A stretch of DNA of 64,000 nucleotides, taken from NCBI RefSeq assembly GCF_030272615.1, contig NC_081406.1, positions 230,745,396 through 230,809,395 of the forward strand. The letters are read 5' to 3'. The position numbers and the translations under genes are program-made. A model generated the notes under the pieces. It was not told where the DNA came from, searched no databases, and worked only from the letters and a program-made list of their open reading frames with translations. This document shows positions 1 to 11,619 of this stretch, piece after piece (the first letter of the stretch is position 1; the number at the start of each line of letters is the position of its first letter). The stretch comes from Cryptomeria japonica (taxonomy: Eukaryota > Streptophyta > Pinopsida > Cupressales > Cupressaceae).

Positions 1-1
1 G

Positions 2-334
2 TTGAAAGAATACAAAAATTTATACAAAAATACCTGTAAAACAAACTTTTTGACTATAGATATTGACAAGAAAATAAACAAGGCACAAGATGAGATAAAT
101 AGACTTGCAGACAGCTTTGTCAACTCACCTAATACACTATTAGTTTTTGAAGAGAAGATAGCAAATTTTGAGGAAGAACTACTCAAATTGGAAAGAGAGA
201 AAGAAAGGATAATAAACAAGGAAAAACATTTGAGATCTAAACTAAGTCCAAGATTGCACTATTTAGCATCTCTGGGGAAGGAAATTTCTGAGGCATTAAC
301 ACAGGGAAGCAAAACACTGGCAGAGCATTTGTAG
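2..334 (+). CDS. COP1 coiled-coil ORF upstream of 3' LTR (partial)
   Basis: The frame is open from the window edge and encodes about 110 residues, so the true start may lie outside. It is lysine and glutamate rich with heptad-like spacing (residues about 48-75 contain EEKIANFEEELLKLEREKER), which predicts a coiled coil. No reverse transcriptase or RNase H motif is visible. It lies about 340 bp before the polypurine tract and 3' LTR of COP1, where some copia elements (SIRE/Maximus type) carry an extra env-like ORF. No membrane segment or signal peptide is seen, so env-like is only a positional guess. A captured host coiled-coil fragment is equally possible. I do not recognise the family. Confidence 0.45.
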   Translation: MKEYKNLYKNTCKTNFLTIDIDKKINKAQDEINRLADSFVNSPNTLLVFEEKIANFEEELLKLEREKERIINKEKHLRSKLSPRLHYLASLGKEISEALTQGSKTLAEHL

Positions 335-676
335 CATCTCACCAGTACAGTGAAGAGAACTGAGACAACAATAAAAGATAGTAAGAAGTTTATGGATAGT
401 ATAAACTTGATTTTGGGAGATCTTTTCAAATTATAACCACCCAAATACAAGGTTGAGTTTATGGATAGCTGAACCTACAAACTCTACTGACATCTTGACA
501 ACCTTTGTCATTGATGCCAAAGGGGGAGTAGTGGGATGAGAAAGTTCAAAACACAGGAATCATATACTCAGGGGGAGCTCTCACATTTTTGGTAACATTT
601 TTTTTTTTGACTCCACACTTTTGAACACTTTTTGAAATTTCTCATGAGTGTTGCCATCAATGTCAAAGGGGGAGAT
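335..676 (+). other. COP1 3' untranslated region with G-rich tracts and polypurine tract
   Basis: This stretch has no gene. It contains repeated AAGGGGGAG-type purine tracts near 518-530, 570-578 and 664-675. The last one abuts the 3' LTR and is the plus-strand primer (polypurine tract) of COP1. The same iterated G-rich tracts precede the 3' LTRs of COP2, COP3 and COP4. Confidence 0.7.
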
Positions 677-1263
677 TGTTGGCATATGCACACTCCAATG
701 AGACATTGTATGTGATTGAAGGTTTTGTCATTGATGGCAACCTTGCAATCCTATGGCACCGGCAAGACATTATACCGGCAAAGCATTACACCGACAAGAT
801 AGTGCATCGGCATCAGCAAATCACACTCTACACCGACACTGACACAGAAGAAAGAAAGTATACCGGCACTGCGGCCGACAGGATTTTTGTTATACAATAT
901 TTTGTTTATTATTGTAAGCCAACTTGGCAAATTGTAAAATGACTCTTATATATAAAGGAGATCATTGTAGACATTTGTAATAATGATGGAGGAGCATAAA
1001 AGAAAATATTAGGCAGACCTAATGTGCGAAATATAGGTCAAGGGGTATATGTAAAGAATAGAGTAGGAACCGGTACTGAATCTAGCATTGAAGATGCTAT
1101 TGTAAAGCAGTACAAGTTATTGGATTAGTATAATCCTTATTGTAAGTCAGTGTGACTTCCAATTGAGCAGTGAGCTCTAGGCAGTTGGCCTTCCTGCATG
1201 TGCAGGCCCCTATTATATTGATTCACGCCCCCCCCCCTCCCAGTATCTGTGGGACCCCTAACA
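677..1263 (+). mobile_element. COP1 3' LTR (Ty1/copia)
   Basis: This LTR of 587 bp starts TGTTGGCATATG directly after the polypurine tract and ends CCCCTAACA, giving the TG...CA termini of a retroviral-type repeat. A TATA box (TATATATAAA, 947-956) and a C-tract near the 3' end match the layout of the other copia LTRs here (C-run, then a short conserved end ending in AACA). The rest of the element is left of the window, so the target duplication cannot be checked. The LTR is only about half as long as that of COP2 and belongs to a different, related family. Confidence 0.8.
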
Positions 1264-2858
1264 CCTTCAACCATGCATTCATGAATGAAAAACATAAACT
1301 AAGGAAACACATAAACCACAAGACATGCATACGTAGGTGACATTTTAGTAGGTTAGTGGTTAGTAATTTCCCTTATTATCTATTAGTTACATATACATGG
1401 TGACCTCTTGTCACATTTATGACAGTAGACCTCATTGGTCTTGTACATATCTTACATAGCTTAAATATCTTAATCATGAAACTATATTGGTCATTTATAA
1501 TAATGCAATAATACAACATACATCAATGCATAAGATTTTACAATATCAAGATATGAATCTCTTTATTCAGTACATTCAACATTAAAGGTAATATTTTATT
1601 ATTCAAAATCCCCTGCTTCAATTATATTATAATTTTTATTATTGACTTCCTAAATTGATTTTTTTTTTAAATGTGTGTGTGTGTACACAGGTTATATTTT
1701 GTGAATGGTTGTTGACAAGCTAGAAGACCCCTCCTCGATCATATGTTTGTCTTCAATGGTCGACTCTACATTCACCTCACACTCAACAAGGTCGTCAAAT
1801 CATCTTGATAAAAATAATCTCAAATTTCATCATCACATAATTAACATGTCATTATCATCATTAAATAGCATCATAAAATCATTAAATTAACACCATCACA
1901 TAATAATCATTATTAAAATATCATTCATCATCATATTAAAATGTCATTAGTAGCATAATATCGTCAACACTTCTAATATCATCAAAATATAAAGATGTTA
2001 TTGTGTATAAATGTCTAATTTAAGGTAGAATTATTAATCTAAATTTGGGTCAAGACATATTATATTGTGAAAGAATAAATTTGATCATGTATGTTACATG
2101 GAAAACACACACGATGTGTAACCATCAAACTTGTCAAGAAATGGAAACAATAATAGTATACCCATTAAATTTCATGATTAAAAATTAGGAGCTTCAAATA
2201 AAAGAAGAAAATCTATTTTTTTCGCATTCTATTTAATGATTTTTGCATTATAAAGTGAGAGAGATCATTGAAATGAAACCTTCAATGCCATAGAGAGAAA
2301 TGATGACAAAATAAAGCAAAATGCAGGTACGAAGGAGCAAAAATCCATCATTGAATATCCAAATTGCAAGGAGGGAGGATATGCAATGATTACCTAGGCA
2401 AAGACAGTGAATATTTGCAAGGTCAATGCAGAGCTTGTCGCAAGAAGAAACAGGTACCAGTGAAAAATAAATTTAGGGCATGTAATGCCTACCAAAATAC
2501 CCTAGAGAAACTAATGATCTAACATACTAAATGGAGATTAAAAAAAATAACCATATAAGGCTACACATCATATCATCTAATCCATATGAATTAACATTCA
2601 ATAGCATTTAAGCATAAAGAATATAAACCATTCCACATAAGTACATTAACCAATTACGAAAGTGGAATAAATATCACAAATCATTACAACCATCTCTCTC
2701 TAGGTTACTTTAACGTCATTTCTTAATTAATTGACCTAAGAAATAACATTCTACTCTCTTGACTACATATTAATTAATCCTTAATCTCAATCAAATGCAA
2801 CTTATATATATTTCCTTCCATTACGACATGCAACCTACTTGATTATTTAACCGTTATG
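1264..2858. other. AT-rich flank, no gene seen
   Basis: I see no convincing gene here. The sequence is AT rich with short simple runs (a TG run at about 1673-1685) and degenerate ATCATCATT-like stretches near 1800-1990. Open frames are under 65 codons and unlike any family I recognise. It is the left part of the sequence into which the solo LTR at 2864-4094 inserted. Confidence 0.5.
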
Positions 2859-2863
2859 ATATG

Positions 2864-4094
2864 TGTAGCATCCTAAAATTGCGACACTTGCAATTTCGAC
2901 CGCATTTGGGTCTTCACGATGGCGACGCAACATGCAACCTGAATGGAGACCCCGAAACCTGATTATGACACTGAAAACTGCATTTTCTTGCACCCTGGCC
3001 TGAACCTCCTTTGCACCCTACTGTCCCGGGAGGTGGGACCAGAGCGCCCAGCGCCCTGGTCCTTCAGGACCAAGGCGCCCAGCGCCCTGGTCCCTGGGTC
3101 CTATTTTGGGCCCGATCTCTTTTTGACTTCGGGTCTTTATGTTTGCAAATTGGAAATTATCTTTCCTGGTCGGCCTAAGGTCGGGAAAATTAGTCTATCA
3201 GCCCTAAATGACAAGTATATAAACTACATTTTCCTCTTTCATTTGATATGATGGAAAAAGCGTGGAAACTATACTCAAGCATTCAAGCATTCAAGCATTC
3301 CTTCAAGCAATTGATCATTTCAAGTCTCCATTCAAGGCTAAGTGTTGCATTCAAGACAAGGATTCAACCATTGAAGAGGAGATCACTTACAACATACTAC
3401 TACAACATACAACATACAACATCTATACCTTCGCACATAAGGATACAAACATCCTTACAACAAGGTATTAGTACTTGTTTTACATTACAGACATTTACAT
3501 TTACAGCATTGCTCATTTCTTGGTTAATTCCAAAACTGGGGTTTGACCTAAAGGCAAACCCCTAATCCCTAACCCCCCAATCGTCTTCGCTTTTCTATAT
3601 GTAGGTTGCAGGTACACGGCTGAAATTGAAGATCTGGAATCCTTGTGCAGAGACGAACAGATCCCTCTTCGTTTCGCGGATTTTTCGGAGGACCGTGGCT
3701 CTCGGGCGCCATCGTCCTGGCAACTTTCGCTCAAATTTGCAGGACAGCGCCGTATCGACATTTTACTGCTAATTCCAGCTCCGCAGCTTCATACTGTATT
3801 CCTATCTCAGTTTATAAGTGAATCTTTCTCACTTTCTATGCATTCCTAGCTTAATTCTTCTATGCACATTCTTTACAAAAGAGGGTAGCCTTGCTGTCAT
3901 AACCCTTGAAACTCATTTAGCATCCAATCTTGCATTGCGTGGGATTGGATCTTGTGGGTTTCAACCCCTCTTTTGAATGTAAAGTCTCTCCCCTAAGTGA
4001 AAACCATCAACCCTAGAGTGAATCTCCCTTCTCTCTCCTTGGAGTTGGAAGAGGGGAGAGCAACTAGGGTTCGATCGCGATTTTCCGCTTTACA
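2864..4094 (+). mobile_element. Solo LTR with perfect 5-bp target duplication
   Basis: The sequence begins TGTAGCATCC and ends GCTTTACA. It is flanked by the identical 5-mer ATATG at 2859-2863 and 4095-4099. No internal coding region, primer site or second LTR is present, so it is a 1,231-bp solo LTR, presumably left by recombination between the two LTRs of a full element. It has LTR-like regulation: a TATA box (TATATAAA, 3216-3223) about 350 bp in, preceded by a GC-rich U3 segment with two copies of a GCGCCCAGCGCCCTGGTCC unit near 3035-3055 and 3076-3094. Its family (gypsy or copia) cannot be set from the LTR alone. Confidence 0.85.
3035..3100 (+). repeat. GC-rich duplicated hairpin unit in solo LTR U3
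   Basis: Two copies of GCGCCCAGCGCCCTGGTCC lie about 40 bp apart. Between them, GGACCAAGGCGC pairs with GCGCCCTGGTCC (11 of 12 positions), so the segment can fold into a strong stem. It is strikingly GC rich against AT-rich surroundings and lies about 120 bp upstream of the TATA box, a plausible enhancer or silencing target. Confidence 0.6.
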
Positions 4095-4099
4095 ATATG

Positions 4100-7000
4100 C
4101 ACTCTACTCTATCATCTACCTAACATGATATGCTTACTCTTTCAATACAAGACTAATCTATTTCCTTGAGTTCATTTTATAATCCAAATCCAAATGTGCA
4201 TAATTCCTTAACCCTTTCCTATCTACATGGTCATTATCCATCTATGATAATAATACAATAATGCACAAACATAATCAACTTTACTTAACTACCTTGACCA
4301 TACTATACATGCATCCCTATTCCTAACATGATCATTTCCTTAACGAAATCTTCAAATGAATAATGCAAGAATCCTAATGCTTTCCTTAGAAACATGCCAT
4401 GCTTAATTTCCTATCTTTCCAATGCAATCCACTTTTATGACATCATTACCTAACATGATATTAATTAACAACCACAATTCCTACATTATGAGTATTCCAT
4501 TCTCTAAAGTTCTTCCAAATATTAATCTACCTCCTAATTGAGAACCATGAAATTTACTTCTAAACTACTACAATAATAACAACATAAATCAATTTCCTTC
4601 CAAATCTAAATCTATTACAAAGTCGGAATTTTCATGAAACCATTTACTTTAATCATACAGGATCATCACCATACATCTCATAGTCTAATTATTACAAATC
4701 ATGTCATAATCCTAGGATACCAACTACAATACAATTGCAATTACAATCATATGAATAATACATCATGAGCATTGCTCATTCCCAATACATGATCCATCTA
4801 CATATTTTACATGATAATACATTAAATGTTTCCAAGATATCCATTACATAAATCTGCTACAAGAAACATCCATATGTTGCTATGAAGAAGAGTATCCACA
4901 TTCATGCATGAAGAATCCAAGAATATCCCAATGGTTGAAAATAACCAACCACTCGACCATGTGGAACCAATGGAACCACCTCCCATGCTAGGAGATGACA
5001 CAAAGTCCCAACACACACTCTAGACCTAAGCTGACACCTAACAACCAAAGAGATGAAACAATACAAGGACTCTCAAGAAAGGACCAACCACAAGTGATCA
5101 CAAGAAGAAACTCACAAAGGCTTACAAATCATCAAATCATAAATACACATCAACAAGGTGAAACATGTAGGGGTGGAGTGTCACCACATGTTATCCTCCA
5201 AAATATAGAAACACAACCCTCCAAACCATAACCCGAATAGATATATGGAGCCAACTCAACCTATGAGAGAATCAAGGAGAGTTTGACTTACCACCGCAGT
5301 GGCCTTCCCAAGCTTATCCTAAAACATCCTCCCTAGGATCAAGTCATGGGGCTCAACTATTAATTATCTTGATTAGGTGATCATATATATCAACCCATCA
5401 ATTTATTATTACATTATCACTTGATTACAATATGGTAAACTTCCAATGTGCCCTAGTGGTCTAGACTTCATGCATCCTTACAAGAAACCTCATACAAGCC
5501 TATCTCTCATGACCCCAATCATCACAAGGAAGCCCACTCCCCCTAACATGTTACCAAAACAAAATCACAACAAGAGGCTCATAATCAACATGTAAATCTT
5601 AAAGCCATAAGTTCCATCATGCAACCATAACTCATGCATGATCATCCAATTGCCGCAATGCCAAGTAAACAAGTAAAGAGAATCATAGAAAAATAATGCA
5701 TCAATGGCCACAAAAAGGCTATAAAAAATTGTCCAATATGTGAAATGAGAACCAACAACAAAACACATCAACTTGCTGATCCAAAATCAATAAAACAATC
5801 CTCCCTATCATGGCTTCTCAAGATGAAGAAAGCACAAAACCTTAACAATGAAACTTATCAACATATAGAAGAAAAATCCACATAAAAATATTAAATCAAA
5901 GCTGGAAAATATCAACAGACCTCCACAAATACCTCTGGTACAAAATCAAAACCAAAAAACTAAAATAAATTGAGCAAATTGATCAAAATACATATATTGG
6001 GTAGTTTAGCGCATCTGTTGCGCAGTGCAGTGCATACACCCAGTCAGACAACGCATATACCAATACATACAACACATGCGCACAATCTAAAATCGCATAC
6101 ACAAATTTAAACATCACATATAATATGAAATAGCACATTTTCCCAAACAGACAACACATTTGTAATGCTTTCAATGCATATACATAGGGTTTCAATGCAT
6201 TTACCTCAAATGTAGACACAGAAAGATAAAATTTGTGACAAGGATATAAAATCCAAGACATCACAAAATATTACAAATGAGGGCTTAAAGGAATGCCCAG
6301 ACAATACAAATTGAATGAAATAAACATTACTTGAAATCATTGACCATATTGAAAGATATATTGAAATACGACTTCAAGGCAATAATACAAAATATATTCA
6401 AAAGATATACAGAGAGACTCACAGAGAGCCTAATAATACTCATCAACAATCCCAAACCAAAAGGGAGACCAAAATACACATCTAAATAATCAATGAGTTG
6501 ACTCGGGGAAGATTTACAAATGAACATATGCAGAGTCGTGTGTATGGCAAAACTAACCACACAGATATTTTCCCCTTCCCTAAGTTTAAACCATACAATA
6601 AAATTTATGCAAGGAAATATTTCTCTTCCAACTATATAAAATTTAAATAAAATATTATCTTCTCAAACATATTCCCGCACACAAACATTTGCAGACATGA
6701 CAAATACAGGAAAAAAAAATAGAAACAAGAGAAGGACACCACTAACCTATAGCCAAAAGCATTGGAAGAAAGTTGTAAAAGCACCCACACAAAAATCCAG
6801 CAAACTCCAAGGCCAAAATTCAAGCTCAAAATAATATTTTGCAGAATAAAACTTAAAGAAGGTAACCTGGCAATAAGCTCGGGCTACCAAATAAAAAGGA
6901 ATACCAAGCCTAAACCCTAGCCTCCAAACCAAAACCCTAGCCTCAAAATCAACCAATGAGAATAAAGGGTAGGTGAAGAAAATATTAAAAACATATTTAT

Positions 7001-7156
7001 AATTATAAGTGGGATGTAAAAAGATATATTATAAGATACTTTATTACCCCAACATAATTAATAATTAAACTATATAAAATAACTATAGGTTATGATTAAA
7101 TAAATAAATCAAATGGGGATTCATAAATAAATAATTCAAATAACCATGACAATAAT
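4100..7156. other. AT-rich flank, no gene seen
   Basis: About 3 kb without a recognisable gene. The + strand is rich in CA/AT words. Short open frames (60-93 codons) on either strand show hydrophobic, low-complexity translations without family motifs. No LTR ends, primer sites or tandem arrays stand out. It may be the remnant of an older element, but nothing seen proves that. Confidence 0.45.
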
Positions 7157-8121
7157 TGTGTGCAAAATTGTAGTGATTAATCCATTAATAAGCATAGAAA
7201 ACACACATACACCATGAAACATTATATTGAGGAAAATGAAAATAAACAATTTAAAAACTCCCCAATGTCGTCTCATCCCTCCCCAGTCTTGAGGAATTTT
7301 CTGGTTCATTTGGTGGCTCTCAGATGCATGATTTTTGACAAAGTGAATACCCAAGAAACGGGAATTGATATGCAAGCTAAGATGCAAAGAGCTAATCTAT
7401 TTCTATGCAAATCTACACTATGATGATTAAGCTATCATGAAAGCCATTATTACAATGATTCTATACTACTTTAATGCTATGATAACTATGATTGCTAAAA
7501 ATATTGATATAATACTGACAAAATGTTGATAATGATGCTAAGGGTCCTCTCATAGCCAAAAGAGGGGGCATTTATAAGATTTTCATGACCAGAGGTGAGG
7601 TGGCAAGAATGAACAGTGCAGATTCAGTCTGGATAAATCGATGGTTGAGATTGAAAAATTTGGAACGAGGTTCAGGAGATGGACACTTGTCATTCCTAAG
7701 GAGACAAGTGACAAAGAATCTCCAACCATATGCCAACAAAGGGGCAATTGGCATGGGGATGAGAGACATGTGGCATAAGTGTCATGTGTCTCCAAGGGAG
7801 GGTGGAGACTACAAAAATGGTTAGGATAAGAGGTTGGAGAGGATAGGATTAGTTAAATTGTGGTTAGGCTAGGGGTTGGTTAGAAGAAGGTTAGGAGTTA
7901 GGACACGTGCTTAAATTTGAATTTAAAATTCAAATTTAATGGGGAGGGAATAATTAAATAAACAAATTAACTAAATTCATTTACTTAATTAGGAAATAGA
8001 AGAAATTGATTTTGGTAGGATGAATTAAGAAAATGAACTATATAAACAAATTGTTTAATTCATTTATATAGTAGAAAAATAAAAGTCATTAATTAAATAT
8101 TTTTCGTATTTAATTAATTCA
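7157..8121 (-). mobile_element. TAT1 left LTR (3' LTR in element sense)
   Basis: This copy aligns with 62562-63540 from TGTGTGCAAAATT to ...TTTAATTAATT. A by-eye count over the first 400 bp gives about 34 differences. On the - strand it has a TATA box (CTTATAAAT, complement of 7570-7578). The inner boundary is set where the alignment with the other copy stops (8119-8121). An extension to about 8163 (ending GACA) is possible but not supported by the other copy. Confidence 0.8.
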
Positions 8122-8409
8122 GTTCAAAAAAAAATTGCTCGTTGTTGCTGATTTGGTTAGACAAGATGCCCTAGACATTGATTGATAAATGACAGATGCG
8201 AAATGCCCCCTCGGGAGATAAATCAGAAAATTTTGAACTTATAAGATTTTTCGCGATTTTTGAAATTTTTAAAATTTTTGGATTTTTAGAGATTTTTAAT
8301 TTTTCGATTGATCTCCCGATAAAAGATTTTAAATTTTTGCCCCAACTCATGCAATTTTTGATTGAATTTTCTAAAAAGTGATTAAAAGAGATTTTTAAAA
8401 ATTAAATGG

Positions 8410-8417
8410 GATAAAAG
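8410..8417 (+). promoter_or_regulatory. Possible TATA element of the TAT1 antisense gene
   Basis: GATAAAAG lies about 115 nt upstream of the exon-1 ATG at 8528. The equivalent place in TAT2 has a better TATA match (TATATAT, 38149-38155), about 100 nt before its exon-1 ATG. The similar spacing in two elements supports an antisense promoter inside the element's 3' region. This is inference. Confidence 0.35.
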
Positions 8418-8881
8418 CATCCCACTAAAATGCCATTTAGCCCCTTTTAAAGAAAAAGTGACCCCATTTCTCCCCTCATTTTCATTTGTGCATTTTGAAA
8501 GTTTAAAAGTGGAGCTTCGAAGCCAAGATGGTGATTCCACATGAAGAGCATCGATTTGAGAGAGTGCAACGATATCAGCGTCCTCCAGCCTATGGTCCAT
8601 TGGTACATACTTCGAAAAAACCATCTTTGTATGTTTTTGATGATTTTAGTATAATTTTAAATTGATTTTTTTGCTCGTTAGATTAATATTTTTTGATTCC
8701 ACAAGATGGGTTTTTAATTTTAGAAAATGGGCTTTTAGCATTTTTTTGTTTTTTTCGACATATAGGGGGGTTTGATTTTTGTTTTGATTGCTCTTTAGGG
8801 GCTTTTTTTCTTTTTTTTTTAAATTGCATTGGGATTTTTTTTTTGCTTTTAAGGCACCATTTCTAAAGCCGACGACGACCC

Positions 8882-9049
8882 CATGGGCGTCATCGCCAGT
8901 GTCTTGGGCACCAACGACAGCCTCATGGGTGTCGTCGTTGGCACCACGGGCATCGATAATGGCCCCATGAGTGTCGTCTCCAGTGCCATGAGCATCGACG
9001 ATGGCCCCATGGGCATTGTCGTTGGCATCATGGATGTCGAATCTAGCTC
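8882..9049 (+). repeat. 42-bp minisatellite, four units
   Basis: The unit start CATG(G/A)G recurs at 8882, 8924, 8966 and 9008, exactly 42 bp apart. Units diverge but share GTCGTC and GGC(A/C)C(C/A) words. Since 42 is divisible by three, long open frames appear on both strands (for example 8646-9119 on -, with repeating DAHG/DTHG). These are by-products and not genes. The array lies inside the predicted intron of the PMD gene. Confidence 0.75.
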
Positions 9050-9464
9050 CGTGAGCACCGACATCGAATCCCACCTCCCCAAAAGCACTATAAAAATAAA
9101 AACAATCCCCCTTCTGCAAAGGTTTTAAAAAATGATTAATTTTTTTAAATCGATAATATTAGCATTCTGAAAACCCACTCTTGCTGAATTTTTGAATAAA
9201 ATTGATTTTTAAATCCATGATATTAACATCCAGATAGATATTGATGAAGACAGTTAACATTGGATTTTTTATTACCCTGATTAGCGTTTTGATACTAGAT
9301 TGATGAAATTTGATTTAGAGACTCTTGATTTTTTAGATAATGATTAGTTTTGATTACCTCAATTTGTGTGCTAGATAGGATAAAATTGATAGCGATCTCA
9401 TGATAAATGAGAGTCGTTGATAGGGGCTCAACGAGATTTGATAAAAATCTCACATGAGAAAAAA

Positions 9465-9503
9465 AGATAGATAGATTGGCTGATAGATAAATAGATAGAT
9501 AAA
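9465..9503 (+). repeat. GATA microsatellite
   Basis: Short imperfect run of GATA/AATA units (AGATAGATAGATTGG, then ATAGATAAATAGATAGATAA) within the predicted intron of the TAT1 antisense gene. Confidence 0.7.
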
Positions 9504-11619
9504 TCAAGTTATTGATATGTCGATTTGGTATGATAATAGGAGCCTTTAGGTACTCTTCAGTGTTAGGAACATTTCTTGAAGACCTATAGTTTGATACAGG
9601 ATCTTACTCAGGTAGATCCGGATCTTATTCACTAATGTGGACTATCTTCATTAATAGATATGCCCTAATATACGATTAACCGATGGGGTTTGCTGGCTAC
9701 ATTGGCTGAGAGATGGCACAACAAACATAATACCTTTCATATACCTTAGGGTGAGATGACAATGACACTCGAGGATGTCTATCGAATACTAAGGATACCC
9801 GTGGTTGGGCATGTTGTCTATTATGATTTATATGAGTAGGGTGCGACATACGCATTGAGAAGGATCTTTGATGATGATAATATATGTGGGTATGATATTA
9901 ATTGGCAGGAGATGCTCGATTTAGATTATGATCCACTTCCTTCGGTACTGGTAGGATTTGTTGGTGGTTTCCTTTGTCTTGATCATAGGTCAAAGCGCTT
10001 ATTAATTGGATGGGACTTCTTCTTGGAGAAAATGATTTCACAAGGCACTAGGTTCTCTTGGGGATCTTGCATGTTAGCTCACTTATATTATGACTTGCAC
10101 CGGGTTGTTTACCAAATATCAATCACGTTATCAGTAGGTTTGACCCTTCTAGAGATATGGACTTGGGACCACTTACCTATCACACATCCACTATCAGATA
10201 GAGATCATCCAGTAGGGAGGCTCTATGTATATGGTTATCTAGGTCCAGTTGTCCAGCAAAAGCTGGGCAAACTAGAGTATTGAAGGTGAGTCCTGGATGA
10301 TCTTGACAATGTGATTTGGCGGTCATATAGAGATTATAAGCGATGGGCAAAGGATGCGCAGAGATGTCATTTGTTTTCTGCTCATGGTACCTCATTGGTC
10401 CTACTCCATACATCATTGAGCAGTTCATCATCACCTGAGTGTTACATCAGTATGGCAAAGTCCAGGCACTCCCACAGGGGACAACGTTGTATGCATGGAG
10501 GCGACGAGATGTGGCTACATAGGGCCTGACTATTTCTTATGATGTTGCCTATGCTGAGTATGAGAGCCTCAGAAGACAAGATTGGGACCACATGGTCCAT
10601 ATTATTGATTCAGGTGTTACAACAAAGTATGGCCAATATCTTCTAACACACCCATTTAAGAGATTGACTGCCTTGGATGAGTCAGTACTTGGGTTCGATG
10701 ATGGAGATGATAGGCCACCACGTCGGGCTCCTAGATGACTGAGAGAGAGAGGAGGGAGAGGAGACAGGGGAGATGGGGGAGGTAGAGATGATGGAGGAGA
10801 TGAAGGAGATGATAGAGGATATGGAGGAGATGAGAGAGGTGATAGTGGAAGAGATTATGGAGGGGATTATGAGGTGGATGATGATGGAGATGGAGTAGGG
10901 GATGCAGTGGCAGACATATCAGGAGCTAGCAGTTCTAGAGCTACTAGAGTGTCACCTATGGATTGGGTGACTAGGGTGGTTCAACAAAGGAGATCAAGAC
11001 ACATAGGAAAGGTTCAACAAGTTACATAGGCAAATCAGATACCACAGGTACCAGTAGAGGCCTCTGAGTGGACACTCATCAGGATGCCTTCTCACTAGCA
11101 GCATACACAGATTAGCAACTTGGAGAGTCAGGTTCAGTAGTTGGAGGGTCGGCTAGTAGAGAGAGACTCATAGATAGCATAGTTACAGGCTCAATGACAG
11201 AGTTACAGACATAGGTGACTCAGACGTAGACACAGGTGCAAACACAGATTGTTTCTCTCACGATAGAGAGAGATGCAACACTGGACAAGTGTAGATTGGT
11301 AGAGACACAAGTGACTGCATCCATAGGGACTAGGTCTGGGGAGGCCATTAGGGCCATCCAATGTTCAGATCGAGAGACAAAGTACTATCGTCAGCTATAT
11401 TATAATGTTGTTCCCATAGGTTAGAGGGCTCATGGTTTTTCAGAGATGAACAGGAGATCGAGGCAGAGCCATTCTGAGAGCCAAGGAGTGACATGGCCGC
11501 TTAGGAGAGATCCTCCAGCTGGGGACCCATGCACAGGGGCATCAGTTGGTATTACCAAGACTGCTACATCAGGATAGAGTTACACTTCACGTCCTAATGG
11601 TCACAGTGATAAGGGATAG

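Larger units (their letters stand above)
8603..9539 (+). other. Predicted intron of the TAT1 antisense PMD gene
   Basis: A phase-0 intron of 937 bp is inferred by aligning TAT1 with TAT2. Both have a 25-codon exon 1, a G/GTAC donor after the YGP motif, and an acceptor placing a 34-residue segment in register before the shared TGL/CGL motif (E..L..LQ...E pattern). The intron carries a 42-bp minisatellite and a GATA microsatellite, and is very T rich elsewhere. Confidence 0.6.
8528..11619 (+). pseudogene. TAT1 antisense plant mobile domain (PMD) gene, two exons, decayed
   Basis: Exon 1 (8528-8602) encodes 25 codons with a YGP motif near its end and a donor G/GTACAT at 8603. Exon 2 starts after the AG at 9538-9539 and runs on in one frame for hundreds of bases. 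It contains the PMD (PF10536-like) signature LAERWHNKHNTFHIP then GEMTMTLEDV, then a core frame 9855-10283 ending in QQKLGKLEY. Downstream come a Gly/Asp/Arg-rich stretch (about 10740-10900) and a heptad-like segment with NLESQVQ (about 11110-11200). Stops at about 9564 and 9633 and later frame changes make it a pseudogene. It is antisense to TAT1 and lies between integrase and the 3' LTR. PMD occurs in host MAIL1/MAIN-type proteins and in transposons; its function here is unknown. Confidence 0.8.

Noticed and set aside
8646-9119. 157-codon - strand frame with repeating DAHG/DTHG residues
   Set aside because: Generated by the 42-bp minisatellite, whose period is a multiple of three; + strand frames over the same bases are equally open. 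It lies in the predicted intron of the PMD gene.
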